A stretch of 64,000 nt of DNA from an uncultured Agathobacter sp. (GTDB lineage: Bacteria > Bacillota > Clostridia > Lachnospirales > Lachnospiraceae). Shown here piece after piece: positions 23,742 to 32,863 of the stretch. A model generated the notes under the pieces. The model saw only the letters and a list, made by a program, of their open reading frames with translations, searched no databases and was not told the origin of the DNA. The stretch is from positions 71,976 to 135,975 of the forward strand of contig CAKRNE010000005.1 in NCBI GenBank assembly GCA_934365945.1. Reading direction: 5' to 3'. Made by a program: the position numbers and the translations under genes. Position 1 is the first letter of the stretch; each line of letters starts with the position of its first letter.

Positions 23742-25550
23742 ATGGAGTCGTACACACAGGAACAGCTTGCACTGTATAGTGCATTGGCAGAAGCAACCGG
23801 CAAAATGCAGGCTGGAGATGAAAATGCATATAATGATATATACAATATGATGTTTCCGCATGTTAATGCCATTATTCAGACAAGGGGAATATCTGGAGAA
23901 GATGCAGTTGATGTGGCACAGGAAACTATGATAAGTGTTTATAAATACATATCAACTATAAAGGATCCACAGAGCACATATAAGTGGATAATGAGTCTTG
24001 CAAATAACAAAATTGTTGATTATTTCAGAAAAAATGCAAAGCGTTTTGAAAATGAAACCTATATCACATCAGATGATGATGACATGGGAGAGGCAGAGCA
24101 GATTTATAATAAGTCGCATGATAATCAGTCCGGACAGATAAGTATAAAGGTGCCGGAGGATATATTTGTAAATAAGGAAAAACAGCAGATGCTTTTGGGA
24201 GTGGTAAATTCTCTTAAAGAAGACCAAAAGCAGGTAGTTATGATGCACTGTTTTAGTGATATGACGTTTAAGGATATTGCAGATGTTCTTGGAGTGTCAG
24301 AGAATACTGTTAAGACAAAATTTTACAGGGCATTGAATAAGCTTGAGGCTTCTATATACGAGGTGGAGAAAAAAGAGGGTGTGCGCCTTCATTCTATGGG
24401 AATTGTTCCATTTTTGCTTTTTATATACATGCTTTGTTCAAAGCAGATTTCTGTATCAGCAAGCATGAAAAATGAAGTTACACAGCGTGTAGGTAAGGAA
24501 ATAGAAGATATGAAAAAGCCTGCAGGCAAAAATAATATATCGAAATCATCAGCTGTAAAAAGTGCAGGAGCTAAAACCGCAGTTATAAGTCACAAAGCAG
24601 TAGCAATTGTGACAGCGTGTGTTGTTGGTGCAGGGGCGATTGCAGGAGGAGCGTTTGCACTGGCTAATGCGAACAATTCAGAGAAACGTACGGAAGAAAA
24701 GAACCCGGTTGCTGTGACAGAAATTCTTTCAGAAACACAAACAGAGACGGAGTCTGAGACCAAAAGTGATGCAAAAGAGGCTTTATTAGAGTATTATGAC
24801 AGCACACTTGTACCACAGTTTGGTACTGCTGATAGAACATTTGTCAGAAATTACTCGTTTAATGAGGGTGACGATGGCGAAGATATGTCGAAGGATTATA
24901 TTGATACAACAGGCAATCAGGGGTTAGCCGGTAAAAAAATGATAGATGTAGATGGCGATGACACTGTAGAAATGCTTGTTGGTAATATAATATACAATGA
25001 TGATACAACAATGACTGCACAGATTTTGATATATGATTATGATGAAATGAGCGGTACAGTCGAAGAGGTCACAGATGGAAAAATAAAATCATATCCTTTT
25101 GGATGGTGCAACGACACAGTGCAGTTTGCATATCAGGTAAAGGATGATGGATTCTATATTTATTCCACAGACATGTATACATACACATGGTATGAGGGCG
25201 GATATAAAAATGCAGTTGCATATGCCTGGAAAATCGATAATAACGGAGTTACAGATGTTCTCAATTCTAATAGCTATGGTGATAAATACATGGAGGAAAT
25301 TGATTATTTGGACACAGCAAAGGATGTTATGCCGACTGTAGTAAATCAGTGGAATGAAAAATATAATGACATAGATACTCTTGTTATAGGTAATTTTAAA
25401 GAAATTCCTTTGATTAAAAATATTAGTGAAATGGATTCTGAATATACGCAGCTTATGTATATTGGCATAGGTCGTAATGAAGATAGTACTTCTTGGGAAT
25501 ATGAATACGACAAGACTGACATTCCGGGATTTACTAATTTTTATGAGTAG
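23742..25550 (+). CDS. Sigma-70 family factor fused to a membrane anchor and exported domain
   Basis: 602 residues from ATG 23742 (AAGGAGA). Residues about 20-100 are sigma region 2 (ISGEDAVDVAQETMISVYKYI, YKWIMSLANNKIVDYFRKNAKR). Residues about 145-205 are region 4 (LKEDQKQVVMMHCFSDMTFKDIADVLGVSENTVKTKFYRALNKLE). A hydrophobic segment follows (MGIVPFLLFIYMLCSK), then a basic linker and a strong transmembrane helix (AVAIVTACVVGAGAIAGGAFALA, about 285-307). A Thr/Glu-rich stalk and an exported domain of about 270 residues complete the protein. A sigma factor tethered to the membrane in one chain is unusual; release by proteolysis or a role as its own anti-sigma factor are possibilities. Confidence 0.85.
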   Translation: MESYTQEQLALYSALAEATGKMQAGDENAYNDIYNMMFPHVNAIIQTRGISGEDAVDVAQETMISVYKYISTIKDPQSTYKWIMSLANNKIVDYFRKNAKRFENETYITSDDDDMGEAEQIYNKSHDNQSGQISIKVPEDIFVNKEKQQMLLGVVNSLKEDQKQVVMMHCFSDMTFKDIADVLGVSENTVKTKFYRALNKLEASIYEVEKKEGVRLHSMGIVPFLLFIYMLCSKQISVSASMKNEVTQRVGKEIEDMKKPAGKNNISKSSAVKSAGAKTAVISHKAVAIVTACVVGAGAIAGGAFALANANNSEKRTEEKNPVAVTEILSETQTETESETKSDAKEALLEYYDSTLVPQFGTADRTFVRNYSFNEGDDGEDMSKDYIDTTGNQGLAGKKMIDVDGDDTVEMLVGNIIYNDDTTMTAQILIYDYDEMSGTVEEVTDGKIKSYPFGWCNDTVQFAYQVKDDGFYIYSTDMYTYTWYEGGYKNAVAYAWKIDNNGVTDVLNSNSYGDKYMEEIDYLDTAKDVMPTVVNQWNEKYNDIDTLVIGNFKEIPLIKNISEMDSEYTQLMYIGIGRNEDSTSWEYEYDKTDIPGFTNFYE

Positions 25551-25876
25551 AATAGTGATTAAAAAGAGAAATATAGTACGAAATTATCATTCCAAAATTT
25601 CGTAAGTAAAACCTGCAGATTCAAACATAAAAAAGCTGATACACACATATTTTTATGTCGAATTATGTCGATAATTACCAAAAAGTTGCAAAAATATTAC
25701 AGAAATTAACATAATAGAATCAACAGGCGCGAAACGCACCTAGAAATTTTACGAAAAATATGGAAAAATAATATTGCAATAAAAAAGAGTCTTGCAATAG
25801 GGGAAAGAAAGCATAAAAAAGAAGTTCTCGAGAATTGTAATATCAAAATAATAAGTACAAGGAGGGTTATGAATAT
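25551..25876. other. A/T-rich intergenic stretch with short hairpins
   Basis: No credible gene is seen. Two small dyads are present: ACGAAATT / AATTTCGT at 25578-25603 and GGCGCG-AAA-CGCACC at about 25730. The first could end the sigma-fusion gene but has no T run. The remainder is A-rich and looks like an untranslated leader of the next small gene. Confidence 0.4.
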
Positions 25877-26140
25877 TTGTATAGTACGGTATTTCGAGAG
25901 CAGAGGGGACTAATTAATTACGAAGATATCATGGATATTTTAGCTGAGGTATCAAACGTACAAAAATATCTTGAAAACGAGGCACTTAAGATTTTATTGT
26001 TTGGAAATCCTGACCTTACAGTATGGCAGTGCAGGCAATTGGTTTTCAAGTATGGGGAGACGTTGAACCAGAAAGATTTACAGGGTCGAAAGCTTTTTGT
26101 AAGAATGGTTATGCTGTTGGATAGCCGAGACGTTATATAA
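25877..26140 (+). CDS. Small hypothetical protein of 87 residues
   Basis: The TTG start at 25877 has AAGGAGGG ending 10 bases upstream; no later ATG is as well placed. The product is mostly helical (YEDIMDILAEVSNVQKYLENEALKILLF; VWQCRQLVFKYGETLN) with no signal peptide or known domain. A strong terminator follows at 26171, and codon use is like that of real genes here. Function unknown. Confidence 0.5.
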   Translation: MYSTVFREQRGLINYEDIMDILAEVSNVQKYLENEALKILLFGNPDLTVWQCRQLVFKYGETLNQKDLQGRKLFVRMVMLLDSRDVI

Positions 26141-26170
26141 GTTATATGAAAATAAGGGAATTTCTTTTTT

Positions 26171-26197
26171 GACCGGTTTAACCGGTCTTTCTTTTTT
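26171..26197. terminator. Terminator after the 87-residue gene
   Basis: GACCGGTT-T-AACCGGTC forms a compact hairpin with T runs on the plus side (TTTCTTTTTT) and also a TTTCTTTTTT run before it. Confidence 0.8.
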
Positions 26198-26306
26198 ATA
26201 TAAATGGTGTTATAATTTTAGAAATTGATAACTTGCCGGAGTCGATATTTTTAATTGGATTTAGGAGTGTTATCAGAAATATAGTTAATGTGAAAAGAGG
26301 ACAAAA

Positions 26307-27362
26307 ATGAACATCGTAGTACTTGCCGGAGGGCTCAGCACAGAGAGAGATGTTTCCTTCAAGACAGGAAGCATGGTGGCTAAGGCACTCAAAGAAAACG
26401 GCCACAAAGTTATATTATTGGATGTATTTATGGGATATAGTGACAGGGAGGAGGATCTGACAGGCATATTTGACCGCGCGGACGAGATAAGTGTGCAGGT
26501 CAGCGATATTCCGACAGAGGCACCTGACCTCGCAAAGGTAAAGGCTTCCAGAAAGGACCAGTCACCTTGCTTTTTCGGACCAAATGTCATCAAAATGTGT
26601 CAGATGGCTGACATTGTTTTCATGGCACTCCACGGAGAAAACGGAGAGAACGGAAAGATTCAGGCAGCATTTGACCTCTTCGGAGTCAAATACACAGGCA
26701 GCGATTATTTAAGCTCAGCCATCGCCATGAACAAGGAGACATCAAAGCAGTTCTTCCTTGCAAATGGTATCCCTACTCCAAAGGGCATTTCCATGACCAG
26801 GGAGACCAGACAGGATGATATCACAAAGCTTGACCTGACACTTCCATGTGTAGTAAAGCCATGCTGCGGCGGTTCAAGCATCGGTGTCACTATCGTCAGG
26901 GATGCGGCAGAGTTTAAGGCGGCACTTGACGATGCGTTCAAGTGGGAAAATGAGCTGGTTATCGAGGAATTTGTACAGGGCAGGGAGTTCTCTGTCGGCG
27001 TTATCGAGGGCAAGGCTCTTCCTATTATAGAGATTGCACCGAAGGAGGGCTTCTACGATTACAAGAATAAATACAAGGCGGGCAGCACAGTTGAGACATG
27101 TCCGGCTGAGCTTCCTGAGCAGGTGACAAAGGATATGCAGCACTACGCCGAGGAGGTTGCGCGCGTTATCGGGCTTGACACATATTCCCGCTCAGACTTT
27201 TTGCTCAACGACAAAAATGAGATGTTCTGTCTTGAGGCAAACACACTGCCGGGCATGACTCCGACCAGTCTTCTGCCACAGGAGGCAGCGGTTATCGGTA
27301 TGAGCTTTAATCAGCTCTGTGAGCATCTGATTGACATATCTTTGAAAAAATATGAGGTGTAG
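26307..27362 (+). CDS. ddl: D-alanine-D-alanine ligase
   Basis: 351 residues. It makes the D-Ala-D-Ala dipeptide of peptidoglycan precursors using ATP. It is an ATP-grasp enzyme: MNIVVLAGGLSTERDVSFKTG at the N terminus, HGENGENGKIQAAFDLFGVKYTGSDYLSSAIAMNKETSK, the glycine-rich loop CCGGSSIGVTIV, and the metal-binding ...DFLLNDKNEMFCLEANTLPGMTPTSL at the C terminus. murF follows one base after the stop, so the two enzymes that make and attach the dipeptide are co-transcribed. Confidence 0.94.
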   Translation: MNIVVLAGGLSTERDVSFKTGSMVAKALKENGHKVILLDVFMGYSDREEDLTGIFDRADEISVQVSDIPTEAPDLAKVKASRKDQSPCFFGPNVIKMCQMADIVFMALHGENGENGKIQAAFDLFGVKYTGSDYLSSAIAMNKETSKQFFLANGIPTPKGISMTRETRQDDITKLDLTLPCVVKPCCGGSSIGVTIVRDAAEFKAALDDAFKWENELVIEEFVQGREFSVGVIEGKALPIIEIAPKEGFYDYKNKYKAGSTVETCPAELPEQVTKDMQHYAEEVARVIGLDTYSRSDFLLNDKNEMFCLEANTLPGMTPTSLLPQEAAVIGMSFNQLCEHLIDISLKKYEV

Positions 27363-27363
27363 C

Positions 27364-28758
27364 ATGTCTGATAAGTACATGAAAAATCTTACATTTGAAA
27401 ATATCGCAAAGGCCTGCGAGGGCAGATACATAGGCGATGAGACACTGCTTGATACGACAATCACAGGAGCAGTCATAGACAGCAGACAGGCGAAGGAGGG
27501 CTATCTTTTTATTCCGATAAAGGGAGAAAGGGTGGACGGACACAAATTCATCAATGCTGTGTTTGAGCAGGGAGCGGCAATCGTGCTTTCTGAGCATGAG
27601 CTTACGGATCCGGCAGGCCCATATGTGCTGGTTGAGTCAACCACCGATGCCATGAAAAAGCTCGCGGCATTTTACCGAAAAAGTCTTGATATCAAGGTAG
27701 TGGGTATCACCGGAAGTGTCGGCAAGACCAGCACCAAGGAGATGATATCATCCGTCCTTGAGCAGAAATACAGCGTTCACAAGACTGCAGGCAATTTCAA
27801 CAACGAGATAGGTCTGCCACTCACCATTTTCGGAATCAGGGAAAGCCATCAGGTAGCAGTGCTTGAGATGGGAATATCTGATTTTGGCGAGATGCACAGG
27901 CTTTCTACCATGTCGTGCCCAGATGTCATGGTCATCACCAATATCGGCTACTGCCATCTGGAGTTTTTGGGCGACAGGGATGGTGTACTTAAAGCCAAGA
28001 CAGAGTGTTTTGAGCATATGATGCCGGACGCAGTCGCAGTGCTCAATGCAGATGACGATAAGCTGGCCACAGTGCAGAATGTAAATGGAAAGCCTGTCAT
28101 ATACTATGGTAAGGAATCAGCTTCAGACGTTCGCAAATCAGTATATACCACAAATATTGAAAACCTGGGCTTCGACGGCATGAAGGCTCATTTTGTCACC
28201 CCGGAGGGTGAGTTTGATGCACACATCCACATCCCGGGAGAGCACAATGTATACAATGCCATGGCGGCAGCGGTTGTCGGATTGCAGCTTGGTCTCACAA
28301 TAGCTGAGATAAAGTCAGGAATAGAGAAAGCAGAGACAATCGCAGGCCGTACCAATTTCATCAAAACGCACGGCATGACAGTGATAGATGACTGCTACAA
28401 TGCAAACCCTGTATCCATGAAATCCTCTATCGAGGTGCTTTCGCATGCAAAGGGCAGGACAATAGCAGTGCTTGGAGACATGGGAGAGCTGGGAAGCGAT
28501 GAGAAAAAGCTGCACCATGAGGTAGGCGAGGCAGTTGGAGAGAACCATATCCACACACTTTTTGCAGCAGGAGAGCTGGCAAAGGAATATGCAGCCGGAG
28601 CCGCGGAGAAATCATCCGATGTAGACATCCACTACTTTAAGGATAGAGAGACCATGACACAGGAGCTCCTTTCATATGTGAAGGAGGGCGACACCATATT
28701 GGTGAAGGCATCACACTTCATGGAGTTTCCGAAGGTAGTCGAGGCGCTGAGCAAGTAA
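27364..28758 (+). CDS. murF: UDP-N-acetylmuramoyl-tripeptide-D-alanyl-D-alanine ligase
   Basis: 464 residues from ATG 27364, with GAGGTG upstream; an in-frame ATG at 27352 lies inside ddl. The Mur ligase domain order is visible: N-terminal UDP-binding (DSRQAKEGYLFIPIKGERVDGHKFI), the ATP loop VVGITGSVGKTSTKEM, NFNNEIGLPLTIF, and the C-terminal domain with the catalytic region VIDDCYNANPVSM. It adds the D-Ala-D-Ala made by the preceding gene to the muropeptide. Confidence 0.95.
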   Translation: MSDKYMKNLTFENIAKACEGRYIGDETLLDTTITGAVIDSRQAKEGYLFIPIKGERVDGHKFINAVFEQGAAIVLSEHELTDPAGPYVLVESTTDAMKKLAAFYRKSLDIKVVGITGSVGKTSTKEMISSVLEQKYSVHKTAGNFNNEIGLPLTIFGIRESHQVAVLEMGISDFGEMHRLSTMSCPDVMVITNIGYCHLEFLGDRDGVLKAKTECFEHMMPDAVAVLNADDDKLATVQNVNGKPVIYYGKESASDVRKSVYTTNIENLGFDGMKAHFVTPEGEFDAHIHIPGEHNVYNAMAAAVVGLQLGLTIAEIKSGIEKAETIAGRTNFIKTHGMTVIDDCYNANPVSMKSSIEVLSHAKGRTIAVLGDMGELGSDEKKLHHEVGEAVGENHIHTLFAAGELAKEYAAGAAEKSSDVDIHYFKDRETMTQELLSYVKEGDTILVKASHFMEFPKVVEALSK

Positions 28759-28865
28759 AATAAGGTGAAAATTAATCGAGTAGAAATTAATTCGGTATTT
28801 AATTATTTGTGAGGAATGGATATTTTCTAAACCTCATAATATTATAAAAGAAAGAGAGAAAAACA

Positions 28866-29387
28866 ATGGCACAGAATCCAATCGTAACAATCACAATGGA
28901 AAACGGCGATGTAATCAAGGCAGAGCTTTATCCTGAAATCGCACCAAACACAGTAAACAACTTTATCAGCTTAATCAATCACAATTTCTATGACGGAGTA
29001 TGCTTTCACCGCGTAATCAAGGGCTTTATGCTCCAGGGCGGAGATCCGGACGGAAACGGCACAGGCGGCCCGGGCTATGAGATCAAGGGAGAGTTCACAC
29101 ACAACGGCTTCAAAAATGACTTAAAGCACACAGCCGGTGTACTTTCAATGGCACGTACCATGATACCTGACTCAGCAGGCAGCCAGTTCTTCATCATGCA
29201 TCAGGATGCACCACATCTCGACGGCGAGTATGCGGCATTCGGCAAGGTAATCGAGGGCATGGATGTGGTAAACAAAATCGCAGAGGTGCGCACAGACTAC
29301 ATGGACAAACCACTTGAGGCTCAGGTCATGAAGACAGTTACAGTTGAGACCTTCGGAGTGGACTATCTGGAGCCGGAGACAGTTTAA
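28866..29387 (+). CDS. Cyclophilin-type peptidyl-prolyl isomerase
   Basis: 173 residues. Cyclophilin fold with the active-site features FHRVIKGFMLQGGDP, SMARTMIPDSAGSQFFIM and HLDGEYAAFGKVIEGMDVV. It has no signal peptide, so it acts in the cytoplasm on prolyl bonds during folding. The start has GAAAGAGAGA upstream. Its stop overlaps the start of the acetyltransferase gene (TAATG), and a terminator hairpin follows within the neighbour. Confidence 0.93.
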   Translation: MAQNPIVTITMENGDVIKAELYPEIAPNTVNNFISLINHNFYDGVCFHRVIKGFMLQGGDPDGNGTGGPGYEIKGEFTHNGFKNDLKHTAGVLSMARTMIPDSAGSQFFIMHQDAPHLDGEYAAFGKVIEGMDVVNKIAEVRTDYMDKPLEAQVMKTVTVETFGVDYLEPETV

Positions 29388-30346
29388 TGATAATAATTAT
29401 CGATGAGGCAAGCGCAAAACTTGCCTCTTTTTACTATCATGACGATAGCTTCAAGCCAAAGTGGAAGCGTGCAGTAGAGATGACATCTGCATCACAGGAG
29501 CTTTATGATGAACTTCAGGAAAAACTGCAAGAAAAACTACCTGATGAGCTGTGGGAAAAGCTGTATGTTGCGCTACCGGCTGATGAATCGATTAAAGGCT
29601 CCCCAAAAACAATAACCAAAGGATATACAGAATATGCAGATAACGTAGTGAGAACCAGTACCGGAAATCTAAAAATCCCGGAAACAGTAACCGACTGCAT
29701 CTGGATAGTATCAAGCAGGCAGCAGAAGCAAATAGCCGATTCACTTGGCATAGCATCAGTAGGAGAACCACAGTGCGGCACGCGCTATGCAGTGGAAAGC
29801 CTTGCAGAGCTTGATATTGAGTATCTGGAGCGGGTGCGCAGGCGGTATAATCATATCCCGTGGGACATCGGTGAGACAGAAAGGTGCCTGATACGCGAGC
29901 TATCCCTGTCAGACCTTCCTGCGCTCTATGAGCTCTATGACAAGCCCGGCATGACAGACTATGTGGAGCCGCTTTATGACTACGAGACAGAGCTTGAATA
30001 CCAGAAGGCGTACATAGAGAACATGTATGGTTTTTACGAGTATGGCATGTGGCTTGTGTTTTCAAAGGAAACAGGAAAGCTGATAGGCAGGGCAGGGCTT
30101 GAGCATAATGAAATGGGCTATATGATAGCACCTGAATTTTGGAACATGGGTTATGCCACGGAGGTGTGCCGCTTCATCATAGACTATGCGCGCGAAAACA
30201 CAGACTTTGAGGAGCTTTACTGCCGGATAGATGAGAGAAATGTGGCATCGGTACGTCTTGCAAAAAAGCTTGGATTTGTAAAAAACGGACAAATCGGGAA
30301 TGAGAGAAATACCGGTGGATTAGATAGGTATGTCCTTTCTATCTGA
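29387..30346 (+). CDS. GNAT-family N-acetyltransferase with extra N-terminal domain
   Basis: 319 residues. Residues 1-155 form an unrecognised domain (ends near GEPQCGTRYAVESLAELDIEYLERV). Residues about 165-319 are a RimJ/RimL-like GNAT domain: CLIRELSLSDLPALYELYD, WLVFSKETGKLIGRAGLE, the acetyl-CoA loop YMIAPEFWNMGYATEVCRFII and NVASVRLAKKLGFVKNG. The substrate is unknown. The start overlaps the cyclophilin stop codon. Codons 7-15 coincide with a terminator hairpin, so expression may be attenuated, or the true start may be the later ATG at about 29480. Confidence 0.82.
   Translation: MIIIIDEASAKLASFYYHDDSFKPKWKRAVEMTSASQELYDELQEKLQEKLPDELWEKLYVALPADESIKGSPKTITKGYTEYADNVVRTSTGNLKIPETVTDCIWIVSSRQQKQIADSLGIASVGEPQCGTRYAVESLAELDIEYLERVRRRYNHIPWDIGETERCLIRELSLSDLPALYELYDKPGMTDYVEPLYDYETELEYQKAYIENMYGFYEYGMWLVFSKETGKLIGRAGLEHNEMGYMIAPEFWNMGYATEVCRFIIDYARENTDFEELYCRIDERNVASVRLAKKLGFVKNGQIGNERNTGGLDRYVLSI
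29405..29432 (+). terminator. Intrinsic terminator inside the acetyltransferase reading frame
   Basis: GAGGCAAG pairs perfectly with CTTGCCTC around CGCAAAA, followed by TTTTT. It lies 18 bases into the acetyltransferase frame, just after the cyclophilin stop codon. Confidence 0.75.
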
Positions 30347-30449
30347 TGGTTCATTATATATTTTATATTTGTAGCAGGAGTAGCTTGGCAGGATTCATTC
30401 AGTATAGAAGATATGAATAGCAGCCTGAGAGAAAGGAATGTGCATAAAT

Positions 30450-31784
30450 ATGGCGAAAATAGGAATTGTTATATGTAACTATAATAAACAAAATGATGTT
30501 ATTGACTGCATACAGTCAGTTCTTGAGTCAAAATATGAGGATTATCACATCTATGTTGTGGATAATGCATCGACAGATGAGTCGGTGATGTTGATAAGAG
30601 AGCACTACGGAAGCTGCGACAGGCTCACGCTTATCGAAAACTGTGAAAATCTCGGAGGCTCGGGTGGCTTTAACACAGGACTTCGCGCGGCAATGGCTGA
30701 GGGACACACGTACCTGATGTGCGTGGACAATGACGCATTGCTAGATGAAAACTGCATAGGAACACTTTCGGATTTTCTTGATTCACATGAGAATGTGGGT
30801 ATAGCGGCGGCAAAGATTTATCATACCGGGCAGGAAAATTATGTGCAGCAGTACGGCTCATTCATAGATTATGATAATTACAGTGTGAACTCGACGTATT
30901 TAAATCATATAGAGGATGGTTCAATGCCTGATGTGGTATATTCTGACGCAGTCCCGGCGTGTGCGCTCATGATAAGACGCACAGTCGTAGAACAGATTGG
31001 CGTCATGCCTGAGGAGAATTTCCTCTATTGGGATGATACCGAGTGGTGTGTCCGTTGCAGGGAAGCAGGCTACGAGGTCGCATCTGTAGGTGCGGCAGCA
31101 GCAAGTCACGCGATGGGGGCAAAAAGGGAGGACGTGAATACATTTCCAACCTACTATGCATGGAGAAACTGGATTAAGTTCTTTTTAGACCATATCGAGG
31201 AGGAGAGACTTTCAGATATGGCAGAGACATTTCTTGGCTCCATATTTGAAATAAACTACACAGGTCTCTATCGCGGGGAAGAAAACCGCTCAAAGACAGT
31301 TATGGCGGCATTGGATGATGCACTTCACAAAGTTATGGGAAAAGCAAAGGAGGACAGGATATTTAATCTGGAATTGACTTATGACGGGCTTGAGAGGGCG
31401 ATTGGCGGTAAGTCGGATATAGCTATAATAGCAGGTGAGTTTCCCTTATATGCAGATGCGCTTAAAGAAAAAATAAAAGCAATGTGGCCGGATAAGAGGG
31501 TATGTATAGCTGATTTGCAGGATAACGATGAAACACCTGATACTTCACAGTTTCAGCCGGATGCCACAATCACTATCTGCGAGAGTATTTTCAGGCAGGA
31601 TGACCTCAGTCTTTCCACATATGTGATGGATCTGGATGGAAATGTACTGGTCGATGATGATGATGTGCTCATGGTCATAAACTATAATTTCAGCCGCAGA
31701 AGCTTTATCTTTTCGATGAAGCCGCTTTTTATGAGGCTTTCAAGGCAAAATTACGGATTTCAAAAAAATAACAAAAAACATTGA
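30450..31784 (+). CDS. Family 2 glycosyltransferase
   Basis: About 444 residues from ATG 30450; AAAGGA lies 12 bases upstream, and ATG 30438 is too close to it. A GT-A fold is at the N terminus: GIVICNYNKQNDVIDCIQSVL, VVDNASTDES, the metal-binding YLMCVDNDALLDEN, and EENFLYWDDTEWCVRCREAGYEV. The C-terminal 150 residues are less typical and end in a basic tail. It probably transfers a sugar (rhamnosyltransferase-like) to a cell-surface glycan. Followed after about 60 bases by glucokinase. Confidence 0.85.
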   Translation: MAKIGIVICNYNKQNDVIDCIQSVLESKYEDYHIYVVDNASTDESVMLIREHYGSCDRLTLIENCENLGGSGGFNTGLRAAMAEGHTYLMCVDNDALLDENCIGTLSDFLDSHENVGIAAAKIYHTGQENYVQQYGSFIDYDNYSVNSTYLNHIEDGSMPDVVYSDAVPACALMIRRTVVEQIGVMPEENFLYWDDTEWCVRCREAGYEVASVGAAAASHAMGAKREDVNTFPTYYAWRNWIKFFLDHIEEERLSDMAETFLGSIFEINYTGLYRGEENRSKTVMAALDDALHKVMGKAKEDRIFNLELTYDGLERAIGGKSDIAIIAGEFPLYADALKEKIKAMWPDKRVCIADLQDNDETPDTSQFQPDATITICESIFRQDDLSLSTYVMDLDGNVLVDDDDVLMVINYNFSRRSFIFSMKPLFMRLSRQNYGFQKNNKKH

Positions 31785-31843
31785 AAAATATGCAATTAGG
31801 CAATAAAATATAAACATAGTTTAACGAGTTGGAGGACGACAAA

Positions 31844-32788
31844 ATGAAGAAATATGCATACGGAGTAGATATAGGTGGAACAACTGTAAAGATAGGTTTT
31901 TTCGAGACCACAGGAAAGCTTGTCGATACATGGGAGATTCCTACACGCACTGAGAATTCAGGAGAGCTCATCCTGCCTGATATCGCAGCATCCATCAAGG
32001 AGAATAACGAGAAGCACGGCATCGAGATGGGTGACATCGAGGGAATAGGCATGGGAGTGCCGGGACCGATAAAGGATGACGGAACTGTATTAAAGTGTGT
32101 AAACCTTGGATGGGGTGTGTTCAACGTGGCACAGTCACTCTCAGTACTGTGCGGCGGTATCAAGGTAAAGGCCGGAAACGATGCCAACGTAGCTGCACTC
32201 GGTGAGATGTGGCAGGGCGGAGGAAAGGGCCACCAGGATGTAGTCATGATCACACTCGGCACAGGCGTAGGCGGAGGAATCATCCGCGAGGGCAAAATCA
32301 TAGCCGGAATAAACGGAGCAGGCGGAGAGATAGGACATATGCCTATGGTAGATGATGAGTCAGAGTGCTGTGGCTGCGGCAAGAAGGGCTGCCTAGAGCA
32401 GTATGCATCAGCAAACGGACTCGTAAGAGTGGCAGAGAGATACATTGCAGCACACAGGGATGTGGCAACAGAGCTTGATTTAAATGCAGGCTTCACAGCA
32501 AAGGATGTATGCGATGCGGCAAAGGCAGGAGATGCAGCGGGCATTGCAGCAGTAGAGCAGTCAATGAAGCTTCTCGGCAAGGCAATGGCAGCAGTAGCAT
32601 GCGTCATGGACCCTGAGGTATTTGTTGTCGGCGGAGGCCTCTCAAAGGCAGGCAGCATCATCATCGATACTGCAGCAAAGTACTATAAAGAGTATGCCTT
32701 CCATGCAAGCCGTGAGACAGAAATCAAGCTCGCTACACTCGGCAACTCAGCCGGCATGTATGGCGGAGTAAAGATGGTTATCGGCTAA
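31844..32788 (+). CDS. glcK: ROK-family glucokinase
   Basis: 314 residues from ATG 31844 with GGAGG upstream. The ATP-binding motif YGVDIGGTTVKIGFF is at the N terminus. The glucose-binding motif is GHMPMVDDESE, and the zinc-binding ROK signature C-x-C-G-x(2)-G-C-x-E is seen as CCGCGKKGCLEQYAS. It phosphorylates glucose that enters without the PTS or comes from intracellular glycans. Confidence 0.93.
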   Translation: MKKYAYGVDIGGTTVKIGFFETTGKLVDTWEIPTRTENSGELILPDIAASIKENNEKHGIEMGDIEGIGMGVPGPIKDDGTVLKCVNLGWGVFNVAQSLSVLCGGIKVKAGNDANVAALGEMWQGGGKGHQDVVMITLGTGVGGGIIREGKIIAGINGAGGEIGHMPMVDDESECCGCGKKGCLEQYASANGLVRVAERYIAAHRDVATELDLNAGFTAKDVCDAAKAGDAAGIAAVEQSMKLLGKAMAAVACVMDPEVFVVGGGLSKAGSIIIDTAAKYYKEYAFHASRETEIKLATLGNSAGMYGGVKMVIG

Positions 32789-32863
32789 CAACATAAGATT
32801 GCAATTTTTAAAGAAATAAAATATAATGGCTACTAAAGATACACTACGATCGAGGTGAGACTA

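Noticed and set aside
31729..32664. 311-codon ORF on the minus strand opposite glcK
   Set aside because: It is a shadow of the glucokinase gene: low-complexity Pro/Ser/Ala composition, no ribosome site, and the plus-strand gene has all ROK motifs.
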